NCBI GenBank assembly: GCA_025358195.1
Contig: JANYKP010000144.1
Location: forward strand, 1 to 7,340
From: Cyclobacteriaceae bacterium
Lineage (GTDB): Bacteria; Bacteroidota; Bacteroidia; Cytophagales; Cyclobacteriaceae
Reading direction: 5' to 3'
Length of the DNA: 7,340 nucleotides
The position numbers were made by a program, and so were the translations under genes. Of this stretch, positions 4,660-7,340 are shown in pieces. The notes under the pieces are model-generated. The model saw only the letters and a list, made by a program, of their open reading frames with translations, searched no databases and had not been told where the DNA came from. Within the stretch, counting starts at the first letter, position 1, and each line of letters opens with the position of its first letter.

Positions 4660-5997
4660 ATGAATAGCGAAGCAATAAGGATAATAATTGGCCTGGTCAT
4701 CTGTATCACTGGCATGGCGTTGTGGCCGCGTTACATTAAATTGAACGCCTTCTTCTCATTACTCTTCGCTTCCATTCTTTTTGCCGTCATTGTAGGTATT
4801 CCATTTGCAGAAACAATCTCAACGATGCAGTCGGGCTTCGGTTCATTGCTTCAGCAAATCGGGATCATTGTCGCATTGGGGTCGGTGCTGGGAATGGTGT
4901 TGGAGAAAACTGGGGCTATGGAAGTAATCAGCACGGGGCTGATAAAAGTGTTTGGTGAAAAAAGACCCGTTCTTGCAATCGCGGTCATTGGCGCCTTGGT
5001 GGGAATCCCTGTCTTCTGCGATTCTGGCTTTATCATTTTGTCACGGCTCATTCCGTCAATTGCATTAAAAACTTCGGCCAGTCAGGGTGCTCTTGTATTG
5101 GCCCTGTCCTCCGGACTTTATACCACCCATGTGTTGGTCCCTCCTACACCTGGTCCGCTGGCAGCAGCAGCTACGGTTGGCCTGGGTGACCAACTCGGTA
5201 TGGTGATTCTTATCGGACTACTTGGTTCTATTCCGGTAGTATTGGTTTCCTATTTGTACGCTGCAAAAGCTGGTTTAAAGATTCCTGTTTCGCACGCGGC
5301 AGAAGAACGGGTAGATGTGCGACAAAAAATAAAATGGCCACGGGCAGTTCTTCCGCTCATCTTACCAATCATTTTAATTGCAACTGCATCGTTTGGAAAA
5401 TTGATCAGTGAAACGAATCCGTTGATTACGATCCTTTCCATGATAGGTCTTCCGGTAGTGGCATTGTTAATTGGTGTGATGCTTGCACTAACACTGATTG
5501 ACCGGCAACTGCACCGCGACTGGCCATCCTGGATAACGGAAGCCTTGAAAGATGCAGGTGTAATCATTTTAATAACGGGTGCCGGTGGTGCCTTCGGAGC
5601 GGTGATTAAAGCAAGTGGCATCGCCAACTTAATTTCTGAGTATGCTTCGGGTTCGCAGATGCAAGGGATTTTTTTTCTTGCTTTTGCCTGGCTTATCGCA
5701 GCCATACTCAAAACAGCGCAAGGTTCCAGCACTTCCTCTATGATTATTACAAGTGCTCTTCTTGCACCGTTAGCGGGAGCGGCTGGGCTTTCCTCTTCCG
5801 TTGATTTGTCCATCCTGGTGCTGGCGATTGGCGGAGGATCCATCGCCGTTTCCCATGCGAACGATTCCTATTTTTGGGTTGTCTCACAATTTGGAGGGAT
5901 CAGCACGAAAGATGCATTCAGCCGATACACACCCATGACATTCCTACAAAGCATCACAGCATTGGTTACCGCTATTCTCCTATTTTTGTTGTTGTGA
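4660..5997 (+). CDS. gntP: GntP-family permease (gluconate/glycerate type H+ symporter)
   Basis: A 445-residue inner-membrane transporter with about a dozen hydrophobic segments, the usual length of the family. Family features are GALVGIPVFCDSGFIIL (111-127), the loop VPPTPGPLAAAA (160-171), ITGAGGAFGAVI (305-316), AQGSSTSSMI (353-362) and the C-terminal GGGSIAVSHANDSYFWVV (391-408). The ATG at 4660 is preferred. A GTG at 4606 would add 18 residues read straight through the palindromic repeat. GntP proteins import gluconate or related sugar acids with protons. The coupled glycerate kinase suggests glycerate as substrate, but the sequence alone does not fix it. The stop overlaps the kinase start (GTGA). 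Confidence 0.92.
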   Translation: MNSEAIRIIIGLVICITGMALWPRYIKLNAFFSLLFASILFAVIVGIPFAETISTMQSGFGSLLQQIGIIVALGSVLGMVLEKTGAMEVISTGLIKVFGEKRPVLAIAVIGALVGIPVFCDSGFIILSRLIPSIALKTSASQGALVLALSSGLYTTHVLVPPTPGPLAAAATVGLGDQLGMVILIGLLGSIPVVLVSYLYAAKAGLKIPVSHAAEERVDVRQKIKWPRAVLPLILPIILIATASFGKLISETNPLITILSMIGLPVVALLIGVMLALTLIDRQLHRDWPSWITEALKDAGVIILITGAGGAFGAVIKASGIANLISEYASGSQMQGIFFLAFAWLIAAILKTAQGSSTSSMIITSALLAPLAGAAGLSSSVDLSILVLAIGGGSIAVSHANDSYFWVVSQFGGISTKDAFSRYTPMTFLQSITALVTAILLFLLL

Positions 5998-7124
5998 CGA
6001 TACTCATTGCTCCTGACAAATTCAAAGGATCGCTTACGGCGCAGCAGGTTTGCAAAGCCATTGAAGAAGGGCTCCTTTCCATCAATTCGTCACTAAAAAT
6101 CGTATCGATCCCGTTGGCGGATGGCGGAGAAGGTACCAGCGATTTGCTTACTGATTTCATCGGAGGATCAACTGTGTGCGTGACGGTTTTGGATCCACTC
6201 TTTCGGGAAATTGAATCAACCTATGGAATCTCAAAGGATGGAAAAATAGCCTTTATTGAAATGGCAAAGGCCTCCGGACTTCAATTGCTAAGCTCAATAG
6301 AAAGAAGTCCGTTGACCACGACCACATTTGGAACCGGACAGTTAATCAAGCATGCGCTGGAGCGTGGAGCAAATCATATTATTTTGGGCATTGGCGGAAG
6401 CGCCACCAATGATGCAGGCATGGGTATGGCCGAGGCATTGGGTTACTCGTTTTTGTCTGCAGCAAAGAAGAAACTAAAACCCGTGGGTAAGAACCTGGTT
6501 CTACTTGCCTCTATTGACACCGATCATATACATCCATTACTACCGAATGCAAAATTTACGGTATTGTGTGATGTACAGAACCAACTCAGGGGAATAGGAG
6601 GAGCGGCATACGTTTTCGGACCGCAAAAGGGTGCATCTCAAGAAGAAGTAAAGATTCTGGACCGAGGCCTTCGCCGATTCAAAAAAATTGCGGAAGCAAC
6701 GTTCAAAACGAATCTTGATTTTCCAGGCGCCGGTGCGGCGGGTGGCTTGGGCGCCGGCGCGAAGGTCTTTTTGAAAGCTACTATGTCCGGAGGCTTCGAT
6801 TTCATTTCCAGGTTTACCAAGCTCGAAGACACCATTCGGAGGGTGGATATTGTGATCACCGGAGAGGGAAAAATTGATCAGCAAACCCTTTCAGGAAAAG
6901 TGGTGCGGGGTGTCGCACAACTGGCGGCCCGGCATCAAAAAACCTGTATCGCTTTTACCGGCATATGCGATTTGCCTGCCGGCGATTTCCGGGAACTTGG
7001 CGTTCAGGAAATTGTTTCACTTTCAAATGAAGAGACAACAGAACAAGAGGCGATCGCCCATGCGTTCGCTCTTTTAAAAGAACGAACCTTTCGTCATTTC
7101 CACAACCGGATTTCTTCTCACTAA
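5994..7124 (+). CDS. glxK: Glycerate kinase, type I (GlxK/GarK family)
   Basis: A 376-residue cytoplasmic kinase; E. coli GlxK and GarK have about 381. Members phosphorylate D-glycerate with ATP to 2-phosphoglycerate, which enters lower glycolysis. Motifs are the N-terminal APDKFKGSLTA (6-16), PLADGGEGT (40-48), TTTTFGTGQLI (108-118), GIGGSATNDAGMGMAEALG (132-150), AAGGLGAG (248-255) and ITGEGKIDQQTLSGK (288-302). The GTG at 5994 is chosen because it gives the family N terminus MTILIAPDKF and a 4-bp overlap with the permease stop. The in-frame ATG at 5874 would add 40 residues lying inside the permease gene and is rejected. The protein is full length with no broken motif. It is the second gene of a two-gene operon with the permease. 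Confidence 0.95.
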   Translation: MTILIAPDKFKGSLTAQQVCKAIEEGLLSINSSLKIVSIPLADGGEGTSDLLTDFIGGSTVCVTVLDPLFREIESTYGISKDGKIAFIEMAKASGLQLLSSIERSPLTTTTFGTGQLIKHALERGANHIILGIGGSATNDAGMGMAEALGYSFLSAAKKKLKPVGKNLVLLASIDTDHIHPLLPNAKFTVLCDVQNQLRGIGGAAYVFGPQKGASQEEVKILDRGLRRFKKIAEATFKTNLDFPGAGAAGGLGAGAKVFLKATMSGGFDFISRFTKLEDTIRRVDIVITGEGKIDQQTLSGKVVRGVAQLAARHQKTCIAFTGICDLPAGDFRELGVQEIVSLSNEETTEQEAIAHAFALLKERTFRHFHNRISSH

Positions 7125-7132
7125 ATTTGATT

Positions 7133-7180
7133 AGTCCCAAGGGACCGTGCCCATGTTGGTATACACGTCCCTTCAGGACT
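7133..7180. repeat. Imperfect long hairpin downstream of the glycerate kinase
   Basis: AGTCC (7133-7137), AAGGGAC (7139-7145) and GTG (7147-7149) pair in order with GGACT (7176-7180), GTCCCTT (7167-7173) and CAC (7164-7166). This forms a 15-bp stem with small bulges around a 14-base loop. The start lies 8 bp after the kinase stop. No T run follows, so it is better described as a palindromic intergenic repeat than as a classic terminator, though it could protect the 3' end of the operon transcript. Confidence 0.6.
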
Positions 7181-7241
7181 TATCTGGGATTCTCCTCTGA
7201 CCTACTTCCATGAAGCCTGAGCCTCTTAAAAAACGTTGTTC

Positions 7242-7256
7242 AATAGCGGGGCTATT
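7242..7256. repeat. Short perfect hairpin AATAGC-GGG-GCTATT
   Basis: A 6-bp perfect stem around a 3-base loop, the same architecture as the hairpins in the array at 1-316 but with a different stem sequence. It lies just beyond the 3' end of the partial reading frame at 7283-7340. A hairpin next to a Y1-type transposase gene would be typical of REP-associated transposases, if that gene call is right. Confidence 0.5.
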
Positions 7257-7282
7257 CAATAAATCGAACATTTTTCATAAAC

Positions 7283-7340
7283 CTATATTTCAAATTTCTT
7301 TAGCAACTCGAGATACTCATGCTCGAATGATTTCTTTGAG
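7283..7340 (-). CDS. C-terminal fragment, possibly a Y1/REP-associated transposase (partial)
   Basis: Only the last 18 codons are inside the window, reading SKKSFEHEYLELLKKFEI and then TAG. From memory this resembles the C-terminal tail of IS200-like/REP-associated Y1 transposases of Bacteroidota, which often end in a motif like FxxEYLxLLKKFEIEYDEKYLF. The frame after the TAG continues VYEKCSIY before TGA at 7256-7258, which partly fits the remainder of that tail, so the TAG may be a premature stop. The catalytic HUH and Tyr regions lie outside the window. The fragment is too short for a firm family call. Confidence 0.45.
   Translation of the reverse strand, partial: SKKSFEHEYLELLKKFEI

Noticed and set aside
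5250..5843. Long minus-strand open frame (197 codons) opposite the permease
   Set aside because: It is a shadow of the permease gene. Its Pro/Ala/Ser-rich composition mirrors membrane-segment codons, and no family is recognisable.
5874..5993. ATG at 5874 as start of the glycerate kinase
   Set aside because: It would place 40 residues inside the permease coding region. The family N terminus (ILIAPDKFKGS) begins immediately after the GTG at 5994.

Overview
The window looks like chromosomal DNA from a member of the Bacteroidota (Chitinophagia/Cytophagia-like). Three things suggest this: the protein sequences, the absence of Shine-Dalgarno sequences at nearly every start, and AT-rich intergenic DNA filled with short hairpin repeats of a kind familiar in that phylum. 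The phylum call is an inference from protein style and repeats; no rRNA or other phylogenetic marker is present.

Layout from left to right. (1) Positions 1-344 hold no gene. They are an array of hairpin-bearing direct repeats, including a 62-bp tandem duplication. (2) Positions 345-907, minus strand: a type II toxin-antitoxin pair, with a ribbon-helix-helix antitoxin followed by a MazF/PemK-type toxin. The two overlap by ATGA, and a double ACGT-centred palindrome lies upstream as a candidate operator. (3) Positions 1009-4573: four molybdenum cofactor (Moco) genes on alternating strands. They are a MoeB-like adenylyltransferase fused to a rhodanese domain (-), moaE (+), moaC (-) and moeA (+). 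(4) Positions 4660-7124, plus strand: a GntP-family permease translationally coupled (GTGA overlap) to a type I glycerate kinase, probably a D-glycerate (or sugar-acid) uptake and phosphorylation unit. (5) Positions 7125-7340: hairpin repeats and, at the right edge, the C-terminal end of a minus-strand reading frame that resembles Bacteroidota Y1/REP-associated transposases.

How the genes work together. MoaC completes cyclic pyranopterin monophosphate. MoaE is the large subunit of molybdopterin synthase. The MoeB-rhodanese protein would adenylate and sulfurate the small subunit MoaD, and MoeA inserts molybdate. moaA, moaD, a mogA-type gene and mobA are not in the window and must lie elsewhere if the pathway is complete. 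The permease and kinase would feed glycerate into lower glycolysis as 2-phosphoglycerate.

The most notable non-coding feature is a dispersed repeat family built on the heptamer GGTAATC. It occupies the moaE/moaC junction, the moeA/gntP junction and part of the left array. Two members contain a 23-nt perfect inverted repeat that brackets moaC-moeA. One member forms an 18-bp stem ending just before the permease start codon. I found no convincing wholly new multi-gene system; the protein-coding content belongs to known families.
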